Shown here: piece by piece, positions 23,358 to 31,224 of the stretch | Layout: every line of letters starts with the position of its first letter | Position numbering within the stretch: the first letter of the stretch is position 1 | Assembly (NCBI GenBank): GCA_965216695.1 | Contig: OZ244212.1 | Span: 4,588,001-4,652,000, forward strand | Direction: 5' to 3' | From: G965216695 sp965216695 | Lineage (GTDB): Bacteria > Pseudomonadota > Gammaproteobacteria > Pseudomonadales > Azotimanducaceae | Length of the DNA stretch: 64,000 nucleotides | Position numbers and translations under genes: made by a program | The notes under the pieces: model-generated | The model's database searches: none | Told to the model about the DNA's origin: nothing | The model's input: the letters and a program-made list of their open reading frames with translations, nothing else

Positions 23358-23648
23358 CTAATGATAATCAACTATCTCTACGTCCATAGCCTGTCCGTTC
23401 TGCCACCGAAACACGACACGCCATTGATCGTTGATCCGGATCGAATGAAGTCCTTTTCGGTTACCTCTGAGAGCTTCAAGTCGATTGCCTGGAGGTACTC
23501 GAAGGTCTTTTAATTCGGCGGCGTCATGCAGATAAAGAAGCTTCCTTCTGGCGACGCGGCGAAGTTCTTGCGGGAACGCTCTTGTGGCTCGACTGCGCTT
23601 GTCATAGAAAAGATCTTCTGCAAGCCGGTTCCCGAACGATTCGATCAT
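23358..23648 (-). CDS. higB: HigB-type toxin (second HigBA module)
   Basis: A 96-residue RelE-superfamily toxin with the core GNRKGLHSIRINDQWRVVFR and terminal VEIVDYH, very like HigB of the first module at the C-terminus but divergent at the N-terminus. The gene precedes higA, as is normal for HigBA. ATG start without a strong ribosome binding site. Two palindromes (23657-23700) lie just upstream. Full length and apparently intact. Confidence 0.92.
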   Translation of the reverse strand: MIESFGNRLAEDLFYDKRSRATRAFPQELRRVARRKLLYLHDAAELKDLRVPPGNRLEALRGNRKGLHSIRINDQWRVVFRWQNGQAMDVEIVDYH

Positions 23649-23656
23649 GTTTCTAC

Positions 23657-23700
23657 ATTATCGGAAATCGATAATTTCGTCAATGATATGATAATCATTG
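23657..23700. promoter_or_regulatory. Second HigBA operator, two palindromes
   Basis: ATTATCGGAAATCGATAAT (23657-23675, arms ATTATCG/CGATAAT) and CAATGAT-ATGATA-ATCATTG (23681-23700) flank the presumed promoter of the second higBA operon. Neither resembles the operator of the first module, so cross-regulation is unlikely. Confidence 0.7.
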
Positions 23701-24128
23701 AGGCCTCAGGTGCTGGTGGGTTCGCACAATGGAGGAAGCGGCGGCCTTCAATGAATCTGTCGTTTACCGGACTGGGCGCTGCTGCGCCGGGGGACTGCCG
23801 AAAGTAGTCCGCGTCTATGACACCGCAGCCTATCCCAACGGGCACCATACCTTCGGGTAAAGTGAGCGCAGCAAACTCCTAACGCGAGATTGGCTCAACG
23901 CTCTGCCACACGTTTCTCGTCGCCACCTCGAGTACCTCGGCGTGGAGCTGTTGGCATTCGACGAGGTAGTTGCCTGCGGGTGTTTCAGCCATGCGTAGGT
24001 CCCCATGCCGGTAGGGCATCAAATAGCTCGACGAGACGGCCAAAAAGCTTTCGTGCTTTTCTGTTTAAAAGTAATGTAAAACATTAATTATCAAGTTATC
24101 ATCCCCCGCTCGGTAGCATTGGAAGGAC
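23701..24128. other. Gene-poor junction between the toxin-antitoxin array and the dehalogenase operon
   Basis: No convincing gene. A 46-codon minus-strand frame (23879-24019) encodes a peptide containing ETPAGNYLVECQQLHAEVLE, which looks protein-like but matches no family I know; it may be a remnant. Near the right end AATGTAAAACATT (a short palindrome around 24074) and an AT-rich stretch could be promoter elements for the following genes. Confidence 0.45.
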
Positions 24129-24206
24129 ATGACAGACCTCGTTATCTACGGTACTCCGGTATCTCCCTTCGTTCGCACTCCCGCGCTACGTGATTGCATG
24201 TCATGA
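24129..24206 (+). pseudogene. N-terminal remnant of a glutathione S-transferase, now a leader peptide
   Basis: ATG to TGA gives 25 residues, MTDLVIYGTPVSPFVRT then PALRDCMS. The first 17 are the opening strand and loop of the thioredoxin-like domain of glutathione S-transferases (xxLxLYGxPxSPxVR), ending abruptly. GGAAGG lies just before the ATG. Its stop overlaps the dehalogenase ATG (24203-24206, ATGA), so ribosomes finishing the leader can restart on the dehalogenase. This looks like a deletion that fused the transferase gene start to the dehalogenase gene. Confidence 0.7.
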
Positions 24207-25240
24207 GTGTCACAATCTACAGAACCGCAGACGGCCGCGAATTCGTGCGTACACCGGACGAATGCTTCGAGGACTTGCCGGACTTTCCCTATGCGCCAAA
24301 TTATGTGGAGGTTGATGGACTACGTATGCATTACGTAGAAGAAGGTCCGCGAGATGGCCAGGTGGTGCTGCTTCTCCATGGTCAGCCGGACTGGTCCTAT
24401 CTTTATCGCAAGATGATCCCGTTGATCGTCGAGGCGGGTCATCGAGTGATCGTCCCCGACATGATCGGCATGGGCCGCTCCGACAAACCCATCGACGTTC
24501 ATACGCACACCATTTATTCCCACGCGGGTTGGTGGAAGGCGATGATTGATGCATTGGGGCTTGAGGACATTACGCTCTTTGGCCAGGACTGGGGTGGCTT
24601 CACGAGTCTGATGGTCGTGGCGCAACATCCGAAGTACTTCCGGCGGGTAATGATCTCCAACAGCGGACTCTGGCTCATGCCAGATCCGATCCTCAATGTG
24701 CCGCAAGGCATCAATCGCGAAGACTATCCGGTAGATCCGGATGCGGACGTGAGAACCTTTGATGACTTCCTCGCCGACTGCAATGCGAAAGGATATATCA
24801 AGGAAGACATGTCCGAGTTCTTCCTTGCCTGGATGCTCTATGCGTTGACAGGCCCTGAGCTCAAAGCCAGCGGTAACCTTCGTCGCGACTTTGGTGGTAT
24901 CGATCTTACGGATGCTGAGGCGCGAGCATACGACGCACCTTTTCCCGATGAGATTTTCATGACCGGTATCCGCACACTACCCAGCATGGGGTCGATGATC
25001 GATACGGAACGGAGCCTTGAGGATTGGGAGGCGCTCAAACGATTTGAGAAACCGTTTCTCACGGTGTTCGGTCAGTTCGACATGCTGGTCGGATCAGAAA
25101 AAACTCAGAATACACTGATCGAGAATGTGCCCGGAGCCGCCGGTCTGCCGCACGATCGAATCCCAGCGGGTCATTTCATTCAGGAGAGCCAGGGTCCGGA
25201 GATGGCCAGACGTCTGATTGATTTCATGGCGAAGAACTAA
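24203..25240 (+). CDS. Haloalkane dehalogenase-type alpha/beta hydrolase
   Basis: A 345-residue alpha/beta hydrolase of the HLD-I dehalogenase type. The oxyanion-hole segment is HGQPDWSYLYRKM (Gln61 where relatives have Glu or Asn), the nucleophile lies in FGQDWGG (Asp129, with Trp130 as halide-stabilising residue), a helical cap follows, and the catalytic His is in PAGHFIQES. These enzymes hydrolyse carbon-halogen bonds; related epoxide hydrolases share the fold but need two cap tyrosines. ATG 24203 is chosen over TTG 24194 because it overlaps the stop of the upstream leader. A second dehalogenase-like gene lies at 35971. Substrate unproven. Confidence 0.88.
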   Translation: MSVTIYRTADGREFVRTPDECFEDLPDFPYAPNYVEVDGLRMHYVEEGPRDGQVVLLLHGQPDWSYLYRKMIPLIVEAGHRVIVPDMIGMGRSDKPIDVHTHTIYSHAGWWKAMIDALGLEDITLFGQDWGGFTSLMVVAQHPKYFRRVMISNSGLWLMPDPILNVPQGINREDYPVDPDADVRTFDDFLADCNAKGYIKEDMSEFFLAWMLYALTGPELKASGNLRRDFGGIDLTDAEARAYDAPFPDEIFMTGIRTLPSMGSMIDTERSLEDWEALKRFEKPFLTVFGQFDMLVGSEKTQNTLIENVPGAAGLPHDRIPAGHFIQESQGPEMARRLIDFMAKN

Positions 25241-25428
25241 TGGGGCGTTGTCGGGATCTCGAAGCGAATACGTTAATCCACGTGGCGGTCTTTCAAAGCG
25301 CTGAACCGGAATTCTTCATCGCACACGCAGATGTCGAGTTGATTCAAAAATTGCCCACCGACATGAGTAAAATGCGTTGCATGCCGGGGGGCTGGATAAG
25401 ACGGAACGATCGATGGTCAGGCGAGTAA
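25240..25428 (+). CDS. Possible small protein between dehalogenase and FAD gene
   Basis: The frame starts at an ATG sharing its first base with the dehalogenase stop (TAATG) and encodes 62 residues ending 16 bases inside the next gene. The tight coupling is suggestive, but the sequence (…LIHVAVFQSAEPEFFIAHAD…) matches no family I recognise and has no clear domain. It may be a remnant or a chance frame. Confidence 0.3.
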   Translation: MGRCRDLEANTLIHVAVFQSAEPEFFIAHADVELIQKLPTDMSKMRCMPGGWIRRNDRWSGE

Positions 25429-27311
25429 CCCGACGGGATTTCATGAACGGCGTTGCCTTAGGGACCAGTGTTGGCGTGCTTGTGCCTGGTAGCCTTTGGG
25501 CGCTGAACAACGAGCCCAACCCGGAAACAGTTGCAGGACTTGGTCCTCAATACTACCCGCCCACACTTACCGGCCTTCGTGGCAGCCACGAAGGCTCGTA
25601 CGAAGTTGCACATGCTCTGGCGTGGAGAGGTGAAAAACCAGCTGATTATCAGGCACTTGATGAGCACTATGACCTCGTAGTTGTGGGTGGAGGTATGAGC
25701 GGTCTGGCGGCAGCTTGGTTCTTCCGCAAGAAGATGCCTGACGCGCAGGTGCTGGTACTCGATAACCACGACGACTTCGGCGGCCACGCAAAGCGCAACG
25801 AGTTTCACCACAACGGCAGAATGGTGCTGAGTCTTGGCGGCGCCCAGAATCTCGACAGTCCAGGAAACTACAGCGAGGCTGCGGGCAGTCTCATGCGGGA
25901 TCTCGGTATCGATCAGAATGCGATTGACGCCATGGATGAAAACACCCCCGACACCTATTTGCTGGGCGGGAAGTGGCATGGCAGTGTCGGTATGTCCATG
26001 CCGAGTCCGGACGGTCACACAACCGTAGGTGGTCATTGGTACAAATTTTTCCATGGCCGAGGTGAGTACGCTGCGGCAGTACAGGCTCTACCGATACCCA
26101 AGGATGAACAGGACAAACTCATTGCGTTCTTTGGTGGTGCGCGCGATTTCTTAGGTGACCTGTCATGGAGTGAGCAATACGACTACATCAACTCGGTCAG
26201 CTACAACCGGTTCCTGGTTGATCGGGTGGGGCTTTCGAAAAATACCGTTGCCATATTCGATGCACACCTGCTCATCCTGAACGGCCCATCCGGATGGCAA
26301 CACACTGTTCTCGAGGCGATATCGGCGGGTGCGCCGGGTCTGCGCGCCATGGGCTGGTTGACCAGTTTCGTAGACTCGCTCGCCGCATTGATGATCGAAG
26401 ATCTTGCGGAAATCAGGATGTTCCCGGATGGCAATGCTTCGGTAGCGCGCCTGCTGGTGCAAAAAATGATCCCAAGTGTGTCGCCGGAGATGAAAGGATT
26501 CGCAGACGTTGCCGTAGCGCGTTTCAACTATGCCGAACTAGACAAAGAGAGGCAGCCAACGAGGATCCGGTTAAACAGCACGGTCGTTGGCGTGCGCGAA
26601 ACAGGCGACCACGTGGTTGTGGACTATGTTCGTGCAGCTACGCCGCAGCGCATCACGGCGGACCACTGTGTGCTGGCGTGTTACAACAATCTCATACCTC
26701 ACCTATGTCCTGAATTGAGCGATCGGCAGAAGGAAGCCCTGAGCTACGGTGTCAGAGTGCCTTTTGTGTACGCGAATGTGTTGCTCGACAATGGGCGGGC
26801 GTTCTCGCAGTTGGGTGTCGAGCTCACGCAGTGTCCCTACGATGCCTTTCAATGGGTCAGCGCCGCGCCCACCATGACCAGTGGCGGATATGAACCGCCG
26901 CGCGGTCCGGATGATCCCATGGCCGTGTTTATGATGGGGTCACCGACTCCGGCGATAGAGGAAGGCACCGGACGTGACCTGTATCGGGCTGGCCGGCACA
27001 AGATCTACGCGACGACGTTCGCTCAATATGAAGCGGAGATCCGCCAACAGCTGCAGAACATGCTGGGAAAACATGGGTTTAACCACGAAACGGATATCCG
27101 TGCGATTACGGTGAACCGGATTCCCCACGGTTATGCGTACTTCTATCTTGGTCTGGATGATCCAGAGTTTGAGGAAGGTCAGGCACCCCATGAGCTCGGG
27201 CGCGCTCAATTCGGCAGGATTTCCATTGCGAACACAGATTCCGAGGCCACCCCATTGATGGATGCTGCATTCGATGCGGCGTGGCGGGCGGTCGAAGAAC
27301 AAACAACTTGA
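25413..27311 (+). CDS. Tat-exported FAD-dependent amine-oxidase-like protein (spermidine dehydrogenase-like)
   Basis: From ATG 25413 the 632-residue protein starts MVRRVTRRDFMNGVALG, a twin-arginine signal, so it is probably folded with FAD before export to the periplasm. The FAD Rossmann motif is DLVVVGGGMSGLAAAWFF near residue 88, followed by DNHDDFGGHAKRNEF, a block typical of flavin amine oxidases related to bacterial spermidine dehydrogenase. Substrates of relatives are polyamines, but many members are uncharacterised. It is followed after 19 bases by a cupin gene. Its location beside catabolic genes does not by itself identify the substrate. Confidence 0.78.
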   Translation: MVRRVTRRDFMNGVALGTSVGVLVPGSLWALNNEPNPETVAGLGPQYYPPTLTGLRGSHEGSYEVAHALAWRGEKPADYQALDEHYDLVVVGGGMSGLAAAWFFRKKMPDAQVLVLDNHDDFGGHAKRNEFHHNGRMVLSLGGAQNLDSPGNYSEAAGSLMRDLGIDQNAIDAMDENTPDTYLLGGKWHGSVGMSMPSPDGHTTVGGHWYKFFHGRGEYAAAVQALPIPKDEQDKLIAFFGGARDFLGDLSWSEQYDYINSVSYNRFLVDRVGLSKNTVAIFDAHLLILNGPSGWQHTVLEAISAGAPGLRAMGWLTSFVDSLAALMIEDLAEIRMFPDGNASVARLLVQKMIPSVSPEMKGFADVAVARFNYAELDKERQPTRIRLNSTVVGVRETGDHVVVDYVRAATPQRITADHCVLACYNNLIPHLCPELSDRQKEALSYGVRVPFVYANVLLDNGRAFSQLGVELTQCPYDAFQWVSAAPTMTSGGYEPPRGPDDPMAVFMMGSPTPAIEEGTGRDLYRAGRHKIYATTFAQYEAEIRQQLQNMLGKHGFNHETDIRAITVNRIPHGYAYFYLGLDDPEFEEGQAPHELGRAQFGRISIANTDSEATPLMDAAFDAAWRAVEEQTT

Positions 27312-27330
27312 GTCTTAGTGGAGTCGTAAC

Positions 27331-27690
27331 ATGACAGCAAATACCTTCAAGATCGTTCCTGAATCGGCTGGTGACAAGAAACCCTCCAGGCTGATCCCAA
27401 AGTCGTGTTTCACCACTGACGAAACCGACGAGACGACGATGCGTTTCTACGATGCCGAAGACGGGTCTGTTGCTTCGGGTGTTTGGGAGTGCCCGCCCTG
27501 CAAAGTCGATATCCCCAGCTACCCTGTGAACGAGATGATGACCATCATCTCTGGAGCGTTGACCATTACCAACGCAGATGGTGTGAAAGAAACGTTCGGA
27601 CCCGGTGAAGTGGTCTTTGCGTCGAAAGGTTCGAAAATGACCTGGCACATTACGGAGCGGCTGCGCAAGTACTACATGACCTCGGCGTAA
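27331..27690 (+). CDS. Cupin-domain protein
   Basis: A 119-residue single-domain cupin. The barrel pattern is visible in GVWECPPCKVDIPSYPVNEM followed by TIISGALTITNADG and ETFGPGEVVFASKGSKMTWH. The first motif lacks the usual two histidines (it has no HxH), while one His remains near the end, so metal binding is doubtful. It resembles the (S)-ureidoglycine aminohydrolase-like cupins with a Cys/Glu-rich first motif. GTGGAG precedes the ATG. Probably co-transcribed with the FAD gene; a role in detoxifying or binding its product is a guess. Confidence 0.8.
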   Translation: MTANTFKIVPESAGDKKPSRLIPKSCFTTDETDETTMRFYDAEDGSVASGVWECPPCKVDIPSYPVNEMMTIISGALTITNADGVKETFGPGEVVFASKGSKMTWHITERLRKYYMTSA

Positions 27691-27793
27691 CAAGTGGGCA
27701 AAACGCAGATGCGACGGGTATTCACAACTGAGGTCATTGGATTTATTCGAACAGCCATCTTGAGTCAATCACAGCAACAGGGGCACGGCAGTT

Positions 27794-28729
27794 ATGAGTT
27801 TTGACCACAATACAACTACGGACGAGGTGTTGAGCGGTATTGATCTGTCCGGGGTCCGCGTCATTGTCACGGGCGCTTCCGGCGGTCTCGGGGAGGAGAC
27901 GGCGCGCGCGCTGGCGTCCAGGGGTGCCGCAGTAACTATCGCTGCGCGTGACGCCGGAAAAATGAAAGCCGCTGCAGCCAATATCCAACAAGACACGGGT
28001 AGCGAACTGGTGGACACGGGCCAACTGGAGCTAGACAAGCCAGCGAGCGTGCAAGCGTTTGCAGACGCATGGCTTGGAAAGTACGACCAGCTCAATCTGC
28101 TCATCAACAACGCCGGCGTCATGGCTTGCCCGTTGACGCGCACCGTGGAAGGTTGGGAACTGCAGTTTGCGACGAATCATCTCGGCCACTTTCTGCTGAC
28201 CAGCTTGCTGGTCCCCGCACTCAAAGCGGGCGCCCCGGCGCGCATCGTCAACTTGAGTTCAGCGGGTCATCGCCGCTCCGCGGTGGACCTGGACGATCCA
28301 AACTATGAGAAGCGGGACTACGATCCGTTCGAGGCGTACGGGCAATCCAAGACTGCGAACATTTGGTTCTCAATGGAGCTGAATCGGCGGTTGAAGAGTT
28401 TCGGGATTACGGCGAACGCAGTACACCCCGGTGGAATCATCACGGATCTCGGCCGCCACCTGTCCGATGAAATCCGGCAGACGATGACCAAGCAACTCAA
28501 AAGCTCCGGTATTCAACTCAAATCCATCCCCGCGGGTGCGGCCACAAGTGTCTGGGCAGCGACAACGCATGATCTCGACAACCGCGGAGGGATCTATCTG
28601 GAGGATTGTCACATCGCCGAACCTGCAACAGATGACGCGGCCGGGGGCTATGCACCGCATGCATATGACGAAGCTGGCGCCGCCAGGCTATGGGATCTGT
28701 CCGAGGAATTGCTCGGTCGAAAGTTCTGA
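27794..28729 (+). CDS. Short-chain dehydrogenase/reductase, retinol-dehydrogenase-like
   Basis: The 311-residue protein has TGASGGLGEETARAL (nucleotide binding, near residue 24-38), NNAGVMACP near 100, Ser in NLSSAGHRR, and the catalytic YGQSKTAN near 184. The length and the ATNHLGHF block place it with NADP-dependent retinol dehydrogenase/WWOX-like SDRs, which oxidise or reduce secondary alcohols and ketones of hydrophobic compounds. All catalytic residues are present. It converges with the thiolase gene. An alcohol dehydrogenase step after P450 hydroxylation is a reasonable inference. Confidence 0.88.
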   Translation: MSFDHNTTTDEVLSGIDLSGVRVIVTGASGGLGEETARALASRGAAVTIAARDAGKMKAAAANIQQDTGSELVDTGQLELDKPASVQAFADAWLGKYDQLNLLINNAGVMACPLTRTVEGWELQFATNHLGHFLLTSLLVPALKAGAPARIVNLSSAGHRRSAVDLDDPNYEKRDYDPFEAYGQSKTANIWFSMELNRRLKSFGITANAVHPGGIITDLGRHLSDEIRQTMTKQLKSSGIQLKSIPAGAATSVWAATTHDLDNRGGIYLEDCHIAEPATDDAAGGYAPHAYDEAGAARLWDLSEELLGRKF

Positions 28730-28796
28730 TTTAAGCGATGCGCTGGCTCCGGCGCAATCTCAACACCTTCGAGCACCGGAGCAACCTGCGCCAGAC

Positions 28797-30041
28797 CTAG
28801 ACCCGTTCGATAATGATAGCCGGAGCCATGCCACCGGCTGCGCACATGGTGACCAGTCCATAGCGACCACCGGAACGCTCGAGCTCATCCAACGCAGTAC
28901 CAATCAGTACGGAACCGGTAGCACCAATGGGATGACCCAGCGCCATCGCACCGCCGTTGATATTGACCTTGTCACGGTCGAGGCCGAGATCGCGAATAAA
29001 TTTCTCGGCCACCACTGAGAACGCTTCATTGATCTCGAATACATCTATGTCTTCGATCTTAAGCCCGGCACGTTCTAACACTTTTTTCGCCGCGGGTACC
29101 GGCGCGTTCAGCATCAACGTGGGACAATCGCCCATGTTTGCGGTGGCAACAATACGAGCCCGTGGCTTGAGATCATGCTTATCCGCATAGTCCGCAGACG
29201 ACAGAAGCAGTGCGGCGGCACCGTCAACCACACCGGATGAGTTGCCGGCGTGGTGGACGTGATTGATCTTGCCTTCCAGCTCCGGGTACTTACGCGTTAC
29301 CAGGTTGCCGTAGGTATTGCCGGCGCCATCTACCGCGATGTCCATATAGAGGTTGAACACCGTCTTGAGTTCGGACAGTGTTTCCATGGTTGTGCCTGGA
29401 CGAGGAAATTCCTCCCGGTCGAGGGCGAGGGAGCCATCAAGGTTATATACAGGCACAAGTGATTTGTCGAAACGACCTTCTTCCATGGCCCGTGCGGCGC
29501 GCTCCTGGCTAACGCAAGCCAATCGATCGACTGCTTCGCGGTCGATGCCCTCGAGCGTTGCAATCGCATCTGCGCATACGCCTTGTTGGGATTGTGGATG
29601 CAGCTCTCGCAGATGCAGATTACCCGCATCAAGCATGGGCGGTTCAGATGGATCAGCTGAAGCCGAGGTGTAACTCATCATCTCGGTACCACCGGCGATC
29701 ACCAAGTCTTCCATCCCCGACATAATCTGGGCTGCACCCAGGCTTACCGAGGTTATTCCCGAGCCGCAAAAGCGATCCAGCGTTACACCCGAAGCCTTTA
29801 CGTCGAATCCTGCGTCCAGGGCTGCCATACGACCCATGTCTGCACCCTGGGAGCCGCGCTGTGAGCTTGTCCCCCAGATGATGTCGTCAATCTCGGCTGT
29901 GTTCAGGTTGTTGCGTTCAGCGATTGCGCTCAACACTGTGGCGGCCAGATGTTGCGGGTGCAGATGCGCGAGCGCGCCCTTACCCTGTTTGCCGATACCT
30001 CTGGGGGTACGGCAAGCGTCCACAATATAGGCTTCTGGCAT
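28797..30041 (-). CDS. Acetyl-CoA C-acyltransferase (thiolase)
   Basis: A 414-residue thiolase. The nucleophilic cysteine is Cys92 in LDRFCGSGITSV, the catalytic His lies in GGAMALGHPIGATGS and the second Cys in TMCAAGGMAPA, so the full triad is present. It cleaves a 3-ketoacyl-CoA to a shortened acyl-CoA and acetyl- or propionyl-CoA. Of two close ATGs the second (30041) has the better spacing from GGAG. It is last in a leftward operon after CYP153 and the APH-like kinase, linking terminal hydroxylation to beta-oxidation. Confidence 0.93.
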   Translation of the reverse strand: MPEAYIVDACRTPRGIGKQGKGALAHLHPQHLAATVLSAIAERNNLNTAEIDDIIWGTSSQRGSQGADMGRMAALDAGFDVKASGVTLDRFCGSGITSVSLGAAQIMSGMEDLVIAGGTEMMSYTSASADPSEPPMLDAGNLHLRELHPQSQQGVCADAIATLEGIDREAVDRLACVSQERAARAMEEGRFDKSLVPVYNLDGSLALDREEFPRPGTTMETLSELKTVFNLYMDIAVDGAGNTYGNLVTRKYPELEGKINHVHHAGNSSGVVDGAAALLLSSADYADKHDLKPRARIVATANMGDCPTLMLNAPVPAAKKVLERAGLKIEDIDVFEINEAFSVVAEKFIRDLGLDRDKVNINGGAMALGHPIGATGSVLIGTALDELERSGGRYGLVTMCAAGGMAPAIIIERV

Positions 30042-30119
30042 TGTCATTCTCCGGGTTAAAGTTGATTAGTGAGTTGGTTGCGTCACTACTCCTGTTGAGC
30101 GGCGCGTGATGCTTCGGTC

Positions 30120-31205
30120 TTAAACTTGTGCCACCAATGCGCTACATCCTAGCTGATCGATGGCTGTCAGGCTGCGTTCGAGCATGCACTCAGCAAGCGC
30201 TTTACCCCGCGCGTTCGCTAGATCGAGGGTGCCGCAAACAGTGGCGGGGAAGATAAGGCATGACAATAACAGCATTCGATAATCGTCCCAGCATTGTTCA
30301 AACGAATAATCGGATACCCCGTTCTCATGGAGGCGGGCGACATATCGTTCTAGCAGATCGTTCTCGACTTCCTTGCGGGTATCAGACGGTACGCTCTGCC
30401 CTAGAAAATAGGTCACATCAAAAATACCTTTTCCTTTTCCCGAAATCTGCCAGTCCATTACTTTCGCGTCGTCTGAACCCTCTTTGTACAAGAGGTTGTC
30501 TTGCCTATAGTCACCATGAATGAAGGTATTGGCTGCGGTGGAATGTGACCATACCATCGGGTAGCGCTCACCCACTCTTCGAACCAGAGTTCGTCTGGAT
30601 TCATCGAAAAATTGCGGAAACTTCTCGATCATTGACTCCACTGCCGGCAAGTACAACATCGTCTGAAGTTTCTTTCCCTCACCCGTTGACATGAAGTCGT
30701 ACATCCAACTCGATGCATCGTCGTCGACCTTTCCCCAGAATTTCGCATGCATAACGGCGACGCGTTCAATTGCCGTTATCGCCTCTTCTGCAGAGGCGCC
30801 AGTTATCTGGTCCCGAGGGGATACGTCGCCAAGATCCTCCATCAACAGAACGCAATCGTAGGTTTCCTGGTTTACGGCCCCGTAGTAGCTGGCCGGTACG
30901 TTTAGTGTGCTCTTCGCGCCGATTCGATTGTAGAAATCCACCTCTCTGTTGTAGAAGTCGAGGGTCTGAGCTACTGCTCGATTCTCGTTCTGTGCGGCAC
31001 ACTTCGCGATCATCGTCGAAGGAAGATCTTCGTCACGCGCGTAGGTGAGATGCAGCCGGCCCAGTTCGCCCATTAAACCAACGCCCTGACCTATGGGCTT
31101 CAGTTGAAATTCGGCAATACTGGATTGCAACAGATTGTTTTCTTTGAGCGCGGCTGTGATCCATTCCGCGGTAATGTCCGACGTAGAAGCAACTACGTTA
31201 ACCAT
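30120..31205 (-). CDS. APH-family small-molecule phosphotransferase
   Basis: A 361-residue kinase-fold protein with the catalytic loop FIHGDYRQDNLLY (HxDxxxxN) and the metal-binding segment VMDWQISGKGKGIFDVTYFL, both intact. This branch, related to ecdysteroid-22-kinase-like and acyl-CoA-dehydrogenase-associated phosphotransferases, is common in proteobacterial and mycobacterial lipid and steroid catabolic clusters, so drug resistance is unlikely. AGAGGTAAG precedes the ATG. The gene lies 19 bases after CYP153 in the same operon, suggesting that the hydroxylated product, an alcohol, is phosphorylated. That reaction is inferred, not shown. Confidence 0.83.
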   Translation of the reverse strand: MVNVVASTSDITAEWITAALKENNLLQSSIAEFQLKPIGQGVGLMGELGRLHLTYARDEDLPSTMIAKCAAQNENRAVAQTLDFYNREVDFYNRIGAKSTLNVPASYYGAVNQETYDCVLLMEDLGDVSPRDQITGASAEEAITAIERVAVMHAKFWGKVDDDASSWMYDFMSTGEGKKLQTMLYLPAVESMIEKFPQFFDESRRTLVRRVGERYPMVWSHSTAANTFIHGDYRQDNLLYKEGSDDAKVMDWQISGKGKGIFDVTYFLGQSVPSDTRKEVENDLLERYVARLHENGVSDYSFEQCWDDYRMLLLSCLIFPATVCGTLDLANARGKALAECMLERSLTAIDQLGCSALVAQV

Positions 31206-31224
31206 GGTTCTTACCTCTGGTTAT

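Noticed and set aside
20834..24206. A prophage or integrative element with its own integrase
   Set aside because: Despite tRNA-derived repeats there is no integrase, excisionase, structural or conjugation gene anywhere in the window.
28747..28781. A terminator hairpin CTCCGG...CCGGAG between the convergent SDR and thiolase genes
   Set aside because: The stem is only 6 bp with a 23-base loop and no T-run, so it is too weak to report as a feature.
30120..31205. Aminoglycoside resistance gene
   Set aside because: The kinase belongs by length and motifs to the branch common in lipid catabolic clusters, and its operon partners are CYP153 and thiolase.
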